Shown here one piece after another: positions 5,864 to 6,009 of a stretch of DNA of 6,009 bases; positions within the stretch are counted from its first letter, which is position 1, and every line of letters begins with the position of its first letter. This DNA is from Flavobacteriales bacterium UBA5422 (lineage in GTDB: Bacteria > Bacteroidota > Bacteroidia > Flavobacteriales_D > Crocinitomicaceae), in NCBI GenBank assembly GCA_002409405.1, contig DHNG01000029.1, positions 148,156-154,164 on the forward strand, read 5' to 3'. The position numbers and the translations under genes were made by a program. Below the pieces are notes generated by a model that ran no database searches, was not told where the DNA came from, and saw only the letters and a program-made list of their open reading frames with translations.

Positions 5864-6009
5864 AAAGGAGAAGCTTGTTTAAACTAGTGGTGGCAATCGG
5901 ATGTTTAATCCAAATAGGTGGTGTTGCTGCTCAGAACGGAGAACAGTTGTTTAAAAAATGTTTTACCTGCCATACCCTTGGTCAACGACCGGCAGATGCA
6001 ATATCTAAT
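5860..6009 (+). CDS. c-type cytochrome, 5' end only (runs off the window)
   Basis: The first 50 codons of an exported haem c protein. Residues 1-24 form a signal peptide (MKRR, then hydrophobic LVVAIG through VAA, cleavage probably before Q25). The haem-binding site CFTCH lies at 34-38, preceded by NGEQLFKK, the usual lead-in to a class I cytochrome c haem site. The gene starts within the ATGA overlap with ccoQ, so it belongs to the same operon. A standard CcoP begins with membrane helices well before its first CxxCH, so this N-terminus is unlike it. It may be a separate periplasmic cytochrome or an unusual CcoP with an N-terminal cytochrome domain; the downstream part is needed to decide. 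C15 (AIGC) is a weak lipobox candidate. Confidence 0.85.
   Translation, partial: MKRRSLFKLVVAIGCLIQIGGVAAQNGEQLFKKCFTCHTLGQRPADAISN

Noticed and set aside
5902..5904. C15 of the last gene as a lipoprotein attachment Cys
   Set aside because: The residues before it (VAIG) fit a lipobox poorly and the hydrophobic stretch continues past it to a better signal peptidase I site at AA|Q.

Overview
The window looks like a piece of a Bacteroidota chromosome, most likely Flavobacteriales (a Crocinitomicaceae/Fluviicola-type organism is a guess). The main clues are a secreted protease with a type IX secretion (T9SS) C-terminal sorting domain, a cbb3 oxidase with CcoN and CcoO fused into one chain, moderately low GC, and A-rich sequence rather than strong Shine-Dalgarno sites ahead of the genes.

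Layout. Bases 1-27 hold a strong hairpin terminator. Bases 47-2791 (minus strand) encode a 914-residue multidomain M43-family (pappalysin-like) zinc metalloprotease: signal peptide, catalytic domain interrupted by an apparent jelly-roll-like insert, PKD-like domain, second jelly-roll-like domain, and T9SS sorting domain. Bases 2792-3315 are a 524-base AT-rich intergenic region between divergent genes. It holds an FNR/CRP-like inverted repeat about 41.5 bases upstream of a plausible start point for the rightward operon, plus other short palindromes.

From 3316 to the right edge runs a tightly packed plus-strand operon for a high-affinity cbb3-type cytochrome c oxidase: ccoS (assembly factor), a fused ccoNO (catalytic subunit plus monohaem cytochrome c), ccoQ, and the first 50 codons of a signal-peptide-bearing c-type cytochrome that runs off the window. 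The genes overlap or nearly abut (20-base overlap, 6-base gap, 4-base overlap), which suggests one transcript with coupled translation. CcoS is needed for cofactor insertion into CcoN. CcoNO passes electrons from its haem c through haem b to the haem b3-CuB site, where oxygen is reduced. CcoQ is a small membrane accessory. The last gene adds another haem c protein. The FNR/CRP-like site fits induction at low oxygen.

Most of the content is recognisable and I see no wholly new system. The points most worth a second look are the domain inserted between the zinc-binding motif and the Met-turn of the protease, the Ala at the usual Gly position of its zinc motif, the well-placed operator ahead of ccoS, and the cytochrome gene sitting where ccoP is usually found.
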